The notes under the pieces were generated by a model. That model was not told where the DNA came from and did no database searches. It worked only from the letters and a program-made list of their open reading frames with translations. This document shows positions 42,542 to 51,900 of a DNA stretch of 64,000 bases, piece after piece. Origin of the DNA: Pseudoips prasinana (taxonomy: Eukaryota > Arthropoda > Insecta > Lepidoptera > Nolidae); contig OX621264.1 in assembly GCA_951640165.1 (NCBI GenBank), positions 8,747,001-8,811,000 of the forward strand, given 5' to 3'. Both the position numbers and the translations under genes were made by a program. Positions within the stretch are counted from its first letter, which is position 1; each line of letters begins with the position of its first letter.

Positions 42542-42825
42542 CCCTTAGTTTGCATATCGTACCGATAAAAAGCCCCCCTCAACGCGGACGGGGGGCCGCG
42601 TCATGTCATTAACGTAGAGCGAAAGTTGCACTAAACTCCCTAAAAACCATGATCTTGCCCTCTCCCCGTCAGTATCCGCCCAGAGCCGAGGTTCGAACCC
42701 CACAGGGGGTGCCCTCCGGCGCGGGTACTTAGTTTGTAGTCTATATTTGCTAGGCCGGTTAGAGCCCACGCTCACCCCTACTGCCCGGTGAAGCAGAAAA
42801 AGCCGTAAGGCTAACTGCACGCGTC

Positions 42826-42857
<32 letters not shown>
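42542..42857 (+). other. 3' UTR and A-tail of H2A LINE copy 2
   Basis: Hairpin gcccccc/ggggggc near 42572-42597, ggttcgaaccc at 42690-42700, A-tract ending near 42857. Confidence 0.65.
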
Positions 42858-42861
<4 letters not shown>

Positions 42862-42942
42862 AAATTTTTATTATTCAGTGTACGTGACTCGGTCGCGCAC
42901 GTCATTTACTTTTGTGTTCACATAAAAATCTCGTAGACAAAT

Positions 42943-42956
42943 ATGTCTGGCCGTGG

Positions 42957-42957
<1 letters not shown>
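42943..42957 (+). pseudogene. H2A: Histone H2A, copy 2, only five codons left
   Basis: The leader and the first codons MSGRG are unchanged, then a TA microsatellite starts directly. Compared with unit 1, everything from codon 6 through the stem-loop to the TA run near 24980 is missing, about 1 kb. Unit 2 therefore has no H2A function. Confidence 0.93.

Positions 42958-42997
<40 letters not shown>
42958..42997. repeat. TA microsatellite at the H2A deletion junction
   Basis: About 20 ta repeats that in unit 1 lie at 24928-24981, downstream of H2A. They are the right end of the deletion. Confidence 0.85.
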
Positions 42998-43000
<3 letters not shown>

Positions 43001-43114
43001 GTGTAACAGCGATAATAAATAAATATTGTATTCGTAAACAATCATTCCCTGCCCCCCGCGTTACCTCCCTGCGTGATCCCCTCTCCCCGCGCGAGCGATG
43101 CGTCAACCGGGACG

Positions 43115-43210
43115 CCGCGCTCCTATTGGTCCGTTCGAGCGAGTCACCACCTTTGCAACGCAACTATAGCGGGCCGAAGCCGTCGATATATACGACAGTA
43201 TCTTAGAAGC
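43115..43210 (+). promoter_or_regulatory. H2B promoter of unit 2
   Basis: Inverted CCAAT (attgg, 43125-43129) and TATA (tatata, 43187-43192), then the leader tcttagaagcgaaaaa up to the first A element. The same promoter as 25135-25230; the coding region it once served is now 19.6 kb downstream, behind five elements. Confidence 0.75.
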
Positions 43211-43378
43211 GAAAAAGGAGGACTGCCGCATCGCTTCGCTCAGTGCAATCTCCCTGACTGCACTCCGCCGCACCGCGCCTCGCTCGGGTCCACATGTTCG
43301 CGCCTGCCGCGAACCCCGACCTCGATCTTCGCAAGATCCAAGGACCGCGACGGAAGCCGACGCCCACTAGCTGCCGCC

Positions 43379-45682
43379 ATGAGCCAAGGCCACTCGCCGG
43401 ACCCCCCACAGGTCCGGGCGAGTGGTGACTTCGCTCCTACGCCTGCACCTAGGCTCTCAAGAAGCCCAGGAACATCCCCGGGGTATGGGACACGTACCTA
43501 CATACGTTCCCCCCCGCGTGACCCGCGTGCTCCCCCCCCCCCGAGGGGGTGGAGAGCTTCAACCGCGTCCGCTCCCCAGCCGCCTGGGTCGAGTGCTACA
43601 TCGCGCGCGCCTCCTCCGACCGCGTCGGAGTCGAGTGCCGCCCGGCAAGCACTAGCCCAGCACGCACCTGCTCCCCAGCCGTCTGGGTCGAGCGCCGCCT
43701 CGCGCGCGCCTCCCCTGACTACGTCAGGGTCGAGTGCCGCCCGGAACGCGCCGACCCGAGACGCGCCCAAGCCCGCGCCACGAGACACAGCCACCTCCCG
43801 TAACAAGGGACGCAGTGGCACCTCGCGCCCCATGCCGCTCGCACCGACGCCGCCAACACCCCGCGCGTCTGCGACCCGCGCTGCCGTGCCCATAGGCACC
43901 TACGCGACAGCCGCCCGACCTTTTGCGATGGCCACCACACGCTCTCTTCCGCCACTACCACACAGGGTGACGGACGCACGAAGAGGGATGCACCCGAACA
44001 TCCCAAAGACACCTCCCCCCGGTGGCTTCCGGTACATAGACACCGTCCGCGGCATCGATGTGCCGGAAATACACTCGGGGGACGACACAGAGGGAGGAGG
44101 CGAAGGATTCCCCTTCACCCCACTGACGCACCTTTCGACCAGCTCACGCCCGTCGACACCCCTCGGCTTCGCGCGCTCCGACGGATACTCGACTTCGGTC
44201 GAGTCGTTACCGGACGCGCTACCGGAGCCGTATGAGGATGAGGAAGACGACGACAACACCGAAGGATACATCGAAGGCGACGCGATGGATGTAGATCGCG
44301 CCGCCAGAGATAAACGACAAAGAAGCCCGGAAGGAGCAGAGGCCAATAAGCGCCCCTGCATCACTCCTCTGCCGGAGATTGCCAACACGATCCCGATGCC
44401 CTCCTACGCCGAAGCCGCCGCGAGACCCGCAGCCACCAGCAGTGAACCCGGGAACGGCGCCAACGCAGGAGACAACAGACAGAAACCTAACTGGGACATC
44501 CCGACGTCCCAGTTAAAAAAGTGCCGATACCCCCCGTTGGTGGTTGAAAAATTCACCAACTGGGCGGTTCACCTTCCTGCCCTCAGAAGGGAACTGGGCT
44601 ACACGCCGCACGTGCGCCCATACCATCAAGGGGTACGCTTCATGCCGGAGGGGGACCAGGAGTTCCGAGTAGTACAACGGCTACTCACCAAGTTGGAAAA
44701 GGAGGAGGGACTTTCCTGGTTCTCCTACTCGCTGCCGGCAGAACGCAGCTTGAAGGTGGCCATCAGAGGCCTACCAGTGGACACACCGGTGGAGCAAATC
44801 GAGGCTGCGCTTCGTGCCGAGGACTATGAGCCTGAGTACGTGCGCCCCATACGAGCCCGGCAAGGCAGGCCGGGATGCATTTACCTTGCAATACTAAAGA
44901 GGACACCAAACACTACGCCGCGGATTTACGAAACCACGGAGCTGATGTGCATGCCCGGCGTAGTGGTAGAATCCTGGCGCGGCAAGAGAGGGCCGGCCCA
45001 ATGCCATAGATGCCAAAAGTTCCGGCACTCCTCGCACATGTGTCACCGCCCGCAAGCCTGTGTGCGTTGCGGAGGCGGACACGTGGCCAAGGAGTGCCCC
45101 ATTCCCAGAGAAGAGCCGGCCCGCTGCGCCAACTGTGGCGAGGCGCACCCGGCCAACTACCCCCGCTGCCGCGTATACATCGCGGAGGCGCGGAACAAGA
45201 AGGCGGGGACGGTCGCCATTAGCGACAAGTCCCGCCCCAAGAAACCCACTCCCCACGAAGTTGAAGCCCCGTTGGGATCGCTAATGGCGACCGCCAACGA
45301 CCCCATAACTCGCGGGACGAGCAGCAGAGGAAGGAGGAAGAGAGGGCGCAGGAAGAAGAAGAAGGTTGCGCCCCCTCCCCCACCCGCCCCCGCAACCACA
45401 CTAGAAGCCACACGCCCGACTGCACCCCCAGCCCATACCGAGCCGAGGGAACCAGCAGCAGGGCAACACCGTGAAATAGCCGCGCCCAGTACACCGGCCA
45501 TAGCCCCCGAAATCGCGGGGCTAATTGAATACGGGCTGCGGCTACTCAATGATGCCAACGCCGAGATACTAGCCGGCCGAAACCCCCTTCCCATAATCAT
45601 GGGTGGCCTAGTTCACCTAGTCGCCACCCATCTGGGAGGAGGAGGTACGAACCTATCGCCCCCCGTGACAAGTGCCCCCTAA
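43379..45682 (+). CDS. Gag-like protein of element A1
   Basis: 767 residues from the ATG in gccgccatgag, a good initiation context shared by all three copies; the open frame upstream only reflects GC-rich leader. The first 300 residues are Pro/Ser/Arg-rich and disordered, followed by acidic segments (EDEEDDDNTEG). A PRE_C2HC-type domain (SLKVAIRGLPVDTPVEQIEA) and three zinc knuckles (CHRCQKFRHSSHMC, CVRCGGGHVAKEC, CANCGEAHPANYPRC) fill about residues 455-600. A strongly basic RGRRKRGRRKKKK patch follows and the end is NPLPIIMGG. The Jockey-clade gag plan is clear. The element has no RT, so it must borrow one; families B and C are the obvious donors. Confidence 0.93.
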   Translation: MSQGHSPDPPQVRASGDFAPTPAPRLSRSPGTSPGYGTRTYIRSPPRDPRAPPPPRGWRASTASAPQPPGSSATSRAPPPTASESSAARQALAQHAPAPQPSGSSAASRAPPLTTSGSSAARNAPTRDAPKPAPRDTATSRNKGRSGTSRPMPLAPTPPTPRASATRAAVPIGTYATAARPFAMATTRSLPPLPHRVTDARRGMHPNIPKTPPPGGFRYIDTVRGIDVPEIHSGDDTEGGGEGFPFTPLTHLSTSSRPSTPLGFARSDGYSTSVESLPDALPEPYEDEEDDDNTEGYIEGDAMDVDRAARDKRQRSPEGAEANKRPCITPLPEIANTIPMPSYAEAAARPAATSSEPGNGANAGDNRQKPNWDIPTSQLKKCRYPPLVVEKFTNWAVHLPALRRELGYTPHVRPYHQGVRFMPEGDQEFRVVQRLLTKLEKEEGLSWFSYSLPAERSLKVAIRGLPVDTPVEQIEAALRAEDYEPEYVRPIRARQGRPGCIYLAILKRTPNTTPRIYETTELMCMPGVVVESWRGKRGPAQCHRCQKFRHSSHMCHRPQACVRCGGGHVAKECPIPREEPARCANCGEAHPANYPRCRVYIAEARNKKAGTVAISDKSRPKKPTPHEVEAPLGSLMATANDPITRGTSSRGRRKRGRRKKKKVAPPPPPAPATTLEATRPTAPPAHTEPREPAAGQHREIAAPSTPAIAPEIAGLIEYGLRLLNDANAEILAGRNPLPIIMGGLVHLVATHLGGGGTNLSPPVTSAP

Positions 45683-46039
45683 AGAGCCGGTCACAGCTGA
45701 CGCCCTACACCCCACTACCCCTACTCACTAGGGGTAGTCTAAATCGAGCTCCCCCCTCGGCCCCCCAGTCGGACGCTGGTCAGCCTAGCTGGGCCTCGCC
45801 TCACGGCGTCTCACCCGGTTTGGCTAGACCGCCCGACAGCGAGGGGAACAGGGGTGAGCTCACTAAACAGCAGAGGACACGGCGACAGCTATGGCCAGCA
45901 CGAATCTAAAGCCCAAGTCGGCAAACCCAACGACGGGCCCGTTATTTAATGGGCCGCGGTTGAAACCTCTGTCGGGGGGCCAACGCCTCGAAACAGAGTC
46001 CTCCGCCCTCGGAAGGGGGCGCGAGCAGCTCGAGAAGCG
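45683..46039 (+). other. 3' UTR of element A1
   Basis: It holds the shared block gctgggcctcgcc...gtctcacccggt (45788-45819) and the terminal hairpin gccctcggaaggggg. No poly(A). Confidence 0.65.
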
Positions 46040-46050
46040 GCGAAAAATTA
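46040..46050 (+). repeat. Target site between A1 and A2
   Basis: gcgaaaaatta, exactly the 11 bp found in the H2B leader, bounded by the A 3' end and the next A 5' end. Confidence 0.93.
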
Positions 46051-46210
46051 GGGACTGCCGCATCGCTTCGCACAGTGCAATCTCCCTGACTGCACTCCGC
46101 CGCACCGCGCCTCGCTCGGGTCCACATGTTCGCGCCTGCCGCGAACCCCGACTTCGATCTTCGCAAGATCCAAGGACCGCGACGGAAGCCGACGCCCACT
46201 AGCTGCCGCC

Positions 46211-48514
46211 ATGAGCCAAGGCCACTCGCCGGACCCCCCACAGGTCCGGGCGAGTGGTGACTTCGCTCCTACGCCTGCACCTAGGCTCTCAAGAAGCCCA
46301 GGAACATCCCCGGGGTATGGGACACGTACCTACATACGTTCCCCCCCGCGTGACCCGCGTGCTCCCCCCCCCCCGAGGGGGTGGAGAGCTTCAACCGCGT
46401 CCGCTCCCCAGCCGCCTGGGTCGAGTGCTACATCGCGCGCGCCTCCTCCGACCGCGTCGGAGTCGAGTGCCGCCCGGCAAGCACTAGCCCAGCACGCACC
46501 TGCTCCCCAGCCGTCTGGGTCGAGCGCCGCCTCGCGCGCGCCTCCCCTGACTACGTCAGGGTCGAGTGCCGCCCGGAACGCGCCGACCCGAGACGCGCCC
46601 AAGCCCGCGCCACGAGACACAGCCACCTCCCGTAACAAGGGACGCAGTGGCACCTCGCGCCCCATGCCGCTCGCACCGACGCCGCCAACACCCCGCGCGT
46701 CTGCGACCCGCGCTGCCGTGCCCATAGGCACCTACGCGACAGCCGCCCGACCTTTTGGGATGGCCACCACACGCTCTCTTCCGCCACTACCACACAGGGT
46801 GACGGACGCACGAAGAGGGATGCACCCGAACATCCCAAAGACACCTCCCCCCGGTGGCTTCCGGTACATAGACACCGCCCGCGGCATCGATGTGCCGGAA
46901 ATACACTCGGGGGACGACACAGAGGGAGGAGGCGAAGGATTCCCCTTCACCCCACTGACGCACCTTTCGACCAGCTCACGCCCGTCGACACCCCTCGGCT
47001 TCGCGCGCTCCGACGGATACTCGACTTCGGTCGAGTCGTTACCGGACGCGCTACCGGAGCCGTATGAGGATGAGGAAGACGACGACAACACCGAAGGATA
47101 CATCGAAGGCGACGCGATGGATGTAGATCGCGCCGCCAGAGATAAACGACAAAGAAGCCCGGAAGGAGCAGAGGCCAATAAGCGCCCCTGCATCACTCCT
47201 CTGCCGGAGATTGCCAACCCGATCCCGATGCCCTCCTATGCCGAAGCCGCCGCGAGACCCGCAGCCACCAGCAGTGAACCCGGGAACGGCGCCAACGCAG
47301 GAGACAACAGACAGAAACCTAACTGGGACATCCCGACGTCCCAGTTAAAAAAGTGCCGATACCCCCCGTTGGTGGTTGAAAAATTCACCAACTGGGCGGT
47401 TCACCTTCCTGCCCTCAGAAGGGAACTGGGCTACACGCCGCACGTGCGCCCATACCATCAAGGGGTACGCTTCATGCCGGAGGGGGACCAGGAGTTCCGA
47501 GTAGTACAACGGCTACTCACCAAGTTGGAAAAGGAGGAGGGACTTTCCTGGTTCTCCTACTCGCTGCCGGCAGAACGCAGCTTGAAGGTGGCCATCAGAG
47601 GCCTACCAGTGGACACACCGGTGGAGCAAATCGAGGCTGCGCTTCGTGCCGAGGACTATGAGCCTGAGTACGTGCGCCCCATACGAGCCCGGCAAGGCAG
47701 GCTGGGATGCATTTACCTTGCAATACTAAAGAGGACACCAAACACTACGCCGCGGATTTACGAAACCACGGAGCTGATGTGCATGCCCGGCGTAGTGGTA
47801 GAATCCTGGCGCGGCAAGAGAGGGCCGGCCCAATGCCATAGATGCCAAAAGTTCCGGCACTCCTCGCACATGTGTCACCGCCCGCAAGCCTGTGTGCGTT
47901 GCGGAGGCGGACACGTGGCCAAGGAGTGCCCCATTCCCAGAGAAGAGCCGGCCCGCTGCGCCAACTGTGGCGAGGCGCACCCGGCCAACTACCCCCGCTG
48001 CCGCGTATACATCGCGGAGGCGCGGAACAAGAAGGCGGGGACGGTCGCCATTAGCGACAAGTCCCGCCCCAAGAAACCCACTCCCCACGAAGTTGAAGCC
48101 CCGTCGGGATCGCTAATGGCGACCGCCAACGACCCCATAACTCGCGGGACGAGCAGCAGAGGAAGGAGGAAGAGAGGGCGCAGGAAGAAGAAGAAGGTTG
48201 CGCCCCCTCCCCCACCCGCCCCCGCAACCACACTAGAAGCCACACGCCCGACTGCACCCCCAGCCCATACCGAGCCGAGGGAACCAGCAGCAGGGCAACA
48301 CCGAGAAATAGCCGCGCCCAGTACACCGGCCATAGCCCCCGAAATCGCGGGGCTAATTGAATACGGGCTGCGGCTACTCAATGATGCCAACGCCGAGATA
48401 CTAGCCGGCCGAAACCCCCTTCCCATAATCATGGGTGGCCTAGTTCACCTAGTCGCCACCCATCTGGGAGGAGGAGGTACGAACCTATCGCCCCCCGTGA
48501 CAAGTGCCCCCTAA
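46211..48514 (+). CDS. Gag-like protein of element A2
   Basis: 767 residues, intact, same plan as A1: disordered Pro-rich N-terminus, acidic middle, PRE_C2HC-type domain, three zinc knuckles, Arg/Lys patch and conserved NPLPIIMGG ending. It differs from A1 at only a few residues (G for A in PFGMATTR, A for V in TARGID, L for P in GRLGCIY). The near-identity of copies that each sit in their own target duplication points to recent repeated insertion or homogenisation. Confidence 0.93.
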   Translation: MSQGHSPDPPQVRASGDFAPTPAPRLSRSPGTSPGYGTRTYIRSPPRDPRAPPPPRGWRASTASAPQPPGSSATSRAPPPTASESSAARQALAQHAPAPQPSGSSAASRAPPLTTSGSSAARNAPTRDAPKPAPRDTATSRNKGRSGTSRPMPLAPTPPTPRASATRAAVPIGTYATAARPFGMATTRSLPPLPHRVTDARRGMHPNIPKTPPPGGFRYIDTARGIDVPEIHSGDDTEGGGEGFPFTPLTHLSTSSRPSTPLGFARSDGYSTSVESLPDALPEPYEDEEDDDNTEGYIEGDAMDVDRAARDKRQRSPEGAEANKRPCITPLPEIANPIPMPSYAEAAARPAATSSEPGNGANAGDNRQKPNWDIPTSQLKKCRYPPLVVEKFTNWAVHLPALRRELGYTPHVRPYHQGVRFMPEGDQEFRVVQRLLTKLEKEEGLSWFSYSLPAERSLKVAIRGLPVDTPVEQIEAALRAEDYEPEYVRPIRARQGRLGCIYLAILKRTPNTTPRIYETTELMCMPGVVVESWRGKRGPAQCHRCQKFRHSSHMCHRPQACVRCGGGHVAKECPIPREEPARCANCGEAHPANYPRCRVYIAEARNKKAGTVAISDKSRPKKPTPHEVEAPSGSLMATANDPITRGTSSRGRRKRGRRKKKKVAPPPPPAPATTLEATRPTAPPAHTEPREPAAGQHREIAAPSTPAIAPEIAGLIEYGLRLLNDANAEILAGRNPLPIIMGGLVHLVATHLGGGGTNLSPPVTSAP

Positions 48515-48871
48515 AGAGCCGGTCACAGCTGACGCCCTACACCCCACTACCCCTACTCACTAGGGGTAGTCTAAATCGAGCTCCCCCCTCGGCCCCCCAG
48601 TCGGACGCTGGTCAGCCTAGCTGGGCCTCGCCTCACGGCGTCTCACCCGGTTTGGCTAGACCGCCCGACAGCGAGGGGAACAGGGGTGAGCTCACTAAAC
48701 AGCAGAGGACACGGCGACAGCTATGGCCAGCACGAATCTAAAGCCCAAGTCGGCAAACCCAACGACGGGCCCGTTATTTAATGGGCCGCGGTTGAAACCT
48801 CTGTCGGGGGGCCAACGCCTCGAAACAGAGTCCTCCGCCCTCGGAAGGGGGCGCGAGCAGCTCGAGAAGCG
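48515..48871 (+). other. 3' UTR of element A2
   Basis: Same shared block and terminal hairpin as A1; no poly(A). Confidence 0.6.
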
Positions 48872-48882
48872 GCGAAAAATTA
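48872..48882 (+). repeat. Target site between A2 and A3
   Basis: gcgaaaaatta. Confidence 0.93.
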
Positions 48883-49042
48883 GGGACTGCCGCATCGCTT
48901 CGCACAGTGCAATCTCCCTGACTGCACTCCGCCGCACCGCGCCTCGCTCGGGTCCACATGTTCGCGCCTGCCGCGAGCCCCGACTTCGATCTTCGCAAGA
49001 TCCAAGGACCGCGACGGAAGCCGACGCCCACTAGCTGCCGCC

Positions 49043-51345
49043 ATGAGCCAAGGCCACTCGCCGGACCCCCCACAGGTCCGGGCGAGTGGTGACTTCGCTC
49101 CTACGCCTGCACCTAGGCTCTCAAGAAGCCCAGGAACATCCCCGGGGTATGGGACACGTACCTACATACGTTCCCCCCCGCGTGACCCGCGTGCTCCCCC
49201 CCCCCGAGGGGGTGGAGAGCTTCAACCGCGTCCGCTCCCCAGCCGCCTGGGTCGAGTGCTACATCGCGCGCGCCTCCTCCGACCGCGTCGGAGTCGAGTG
49301 CCGCCCGGCAAGCACTAGCCCAGCACGCACCTGCTCCCCAGCCGTCTGGGTCGAGCGCCGCCTCGCGCGCGCCTCCCCTGACTACGTCAGGGTCGAGTGC
49401 CGCCCGGAACGCGCCGACCCGAGACGCGCCCAAGCCCGCGCCACGAGACACAGCCACCTCCCGTAACAAGGGACGCAGTGGCACCTCGCGCCCCATGCCG
49501 CTCGCACCGACGCCGCCAACACCCCGCGCGTCTGCGACCCGCGCTGCCGTGCCCATAGGCACCTACGCGACAGCCGCCCGACCTTTTGGGATGGCCACCA
49601 CACGCTCTCTTCCGCCACTACCACACAGGGTGACGGACGCACGAAGAGGGATGCACCCGAACATCCCAAAGACACCTCCCCCCGGTGTCTTCCGGTACAT
49701 AGACACCGCCCGCGGCATCGATGTGCCGGAAATACACTCGGGGGACGACACAGAGGGAGGAGGCGAAGGATTCCCCTTCACCCCACTGACGCACCTTTCG
49801 ACCAGCTCACGCCCGTCGACACCCCTCGGCTTCGCGCGCTCCGACGGATACTCGACTTCGGTCGAGTCGTTACCGGACGCGCTACCGGAGCCGGATGAGG
49901 ATGAGGAAGACGACGACAACACCGAAGGATACATCGAAGGCGACGCGATGGATGTAGATCGCGCCGCCAGAGATAAACGACAAAGAAGCCCGGAAGGAGC
50001 AGAGGCCAATAAGCGCCCCTGCATCACTCCTCTGCCGGAGATTGCCAACCCGATCCCGATGCCCTCCTACGCCGAAGCCGCCGCGAGACCCGCAGCCACC
50101 AGCAGTGAACCCGGGAACGGCGCCAACGCAGGAGACAACAGACAGAAACCTAACTGGGACATCCCGACGTCCCAGTTAAAAAAGTGCCGATACCCCCCGT
50201 TGGTGGTTGAAAAATTCACCAACTGGGCGGTTCACCTTCCTGCCCTCAGAAGGGAACTGGGCTACACGCCACACGTGCGCCCATACCATCAAGGGGTACG
50301 CTTCATGCCGGAGGGGGACCAGGAGTTCCGAGTAGTACAACGGCTACTCACCAAGTTGGAAAAGGAGGAGGGACTTTCCTGGTTCTCCTACTCGCTGCCG
50401 GCAGAACGCAGCTTGAAGGTGGCCATCAGAGGCCTACCAGTGGACACACCGGTGGAGCAAATCGAGGCTGCGCTTCGTGCCGAGGACTATGAGCCTGAGT
50501 ACGTGCGCCCCATACGAGCCCGGCAAGGCAGGCCGGGATGCATTTACCTTGCAATACTAAAGAGGACACCAAACACTACGCCGCGGATTTACGAAACCAC
50601 GGAGCTGATGTGCATGCCCGGCGTAGTGGTAGAATCCTGGCGCGGCAAGAGAGGGCCGGCCCAATGCCATAGATGCCAAAAGTTCCGGCACTCCTCGCAC
50701 ATGTGTCACCGCCCGCAAGCCTGTGTGCGTTGCGGAGGCGGACACGTGGCCAAGGAGTGCCCCATTCCCAGAGAAGAGCCGGCCCGCTGCGCCAACTGTG
50801 GCGAGGCGCACCCGGCCAACTACCCCCGCTGCCGCGTATACATCGCGGAGGCGCGGAACAAGAAGGCGGGGACGGTCGCCATTAGCGACAAGTCCCGCCC
50901 CAAGAAACCCACTCCCCACGAAGTTGAAGCCCCGTCGGGATCGCTAATGGCGACCGCCAACGACCCCATAACTCGCGGGACGAGCAGCAGAGGAAGGAGG
51001 AAGAGAGGGCGCAGGAAGAAGAAGAAGGTTGCGCCCCCTCCCCCACCCGCCCCCGCAACCACACTAGAAGCCACACGCCCGACTGCACCCCCAGCCCATA
51101 CCGAGCCGAGGGAACCAGCAGCAGGGCAACACCGTGAAATAGCCGCGCCCAGTACACCGGCCATAGCCCCCGAAATCGCGGGGCTAATTGAATACAGGCT
51201 GCGGCTACTCAATGATGCCAACGCCGAGATACTAGCCGGCCGAAACCCCCTTCCCATAATCATGGGTGGCCTAGTTCACCTAGTCGCCACCCATCTGGGA
51301 GGAGGAGGTACGAACCTATCGCCCCCCGTGACAAGTGCCCCCTAA
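49043..51345 (+). pseudogene. Gag gene of element A3, frameshifted in a C-run
   Basis: Same start as A1 and A2, but the C-run near 49196-49205 has 10 C instead of 11, so the frame leaves after about 53 residues. The remaining gag is open from 49495 to 51345 (616 residues) with all three zinc knuckles, the basic patch and the NPLPIIMGG end. A single C in a homopolymer is exactly where assemblies err, so the copy may in truth be intact. Confidence 0.85.
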
Positions 51346-51701
51346 AGAGCCGGTCACAGCTGACGCCCTACACCCCACTACCCCTACTCACTAGGGGTAG
51401 TCTAAATCGAGCTCCCCCCTCGGCCCCCCAGTCGGACGCTGGTCAGCCTAGCTGGGCCTCGCCTCACGGCGTCTCACCCGGTTTGGCTAGACCGCCCGAC
51501 AGCGAGGGGAACAGGGGTGAGCTCACTAAACAGCAGAGGACACGGCGACAGCTATGGCCAGCACGAATCTAAAGCCCAAGTCGGCAAACCCAACGACGGG
51601 CCCGTTATTTAATCGGCCGCGGTTGAAACCTCTGTCGGGGGGCCAACGCCTCGAAACAGAGTCCTCCGCCCTCGGAAGGGGGCGCGAGCAGCTCGAGAAG
51701 C
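51346..51701 (+). other. 3' UTR of element A3
   Basis: Shared block and terminal hairpin as in A1 and A2; no poly(A). Confidence 0.6.
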
Positions 51702-51712
51702 GCGAAAAATTA
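51702..51712 (+). repeat. Target site between A3 and B1
   Basis: gcgaaaaatta. It joins two different element families, which shows that both use the same 11 bp. Confidence 0.93.
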
Positions 51713-51827
51713 GAGGAACTCGCCTAGCAGTGTCAGCAAGGAAGAAACCTACAGCGCTCGGACCTCCCATCGAGAAAAACCCGGCAGAAGCCGCAAGAGG
51801 ACGCGCTACACCGCTACCACACTAAAC

Positions 51828-51843
51828 AGCCCTTTTCAGGGCT
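51828..51843 (+). promoter_or_regulatory. Histone-type stem-loop in the B1 leader
   Basis: agcccttttcagggct followed by accc, preceded by ctaaac. It is base-for-base the stem and loop of the H1 genes in this array, and it lies 58 bp before the ORF1 start codon, within a retrotransposon. Confidence 0.9.
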
Positions 51844-51900
51844 ACCCTGAAGACCGCCCGACCCCCCCTCACAGGGAGGTCGGGCCGAAACCCGGAAAAA

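Larger units (their letters stand above)
36987..42857 (+). mobile_element. H2A-upstream Jockey-clade LINE, copy 2 (nearly complete)
   Basis: About 5.87 kb with full 5' UTR, ORF1 (612 aa), ORF2 (983 codons) and 3' UTR plus A-tail. The only clear coding defect is one stop in ORF2. Compared with copy 1 it has 53 extra bp in the 5' UTR (about 37209-37261), flanked by cgtgcc on both sides, and it lacks the 721-bp deletion. Right flank ggcaaaatttttattattcag. Confidence 0.93.
43211..46039 (+). mobile_element. Gag-only LINE A1 in the H2B leader
   Basis: About 2.83 kb: 5' UTR of about 160 bp (gactgccgcatcgcttcg), one ORF, 3' UTR of about 360 bp ending cgagaagcg, no A-tail, no ORF2. The left junction reads gcgaaaaa then gga instead of gcgaaaaatta; the right junction has the full target. 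It is the first of three near-identical head-to-tail copies. Confidence 0.93.
46051..48871 (+). mobile_element. Gag-only LINE A2
   Basis: Second copy, period 2832 bp, differing from A1 by a handful of substitutions (for example cgcacagtg for cgctcagtg near the start). Both target junctions are full. Confidence 0.93.
48883..51701 (+). mobile_element. Gag-only LINE A3
   Basis: Third copy. Its 3' end is one g shorter (cgagaagc) before the target, and a C-run in the gag gene is one base short. Confidence 0.93.

Noticed and set aside
43377..51345. CRISPR array or satellite explanation for the three 2.83-kb repeats
   Set aside because: The repeats are whole elements with a long conserved coding region and an 11-bp target at each internal junction; this is eukaryotic DNA.
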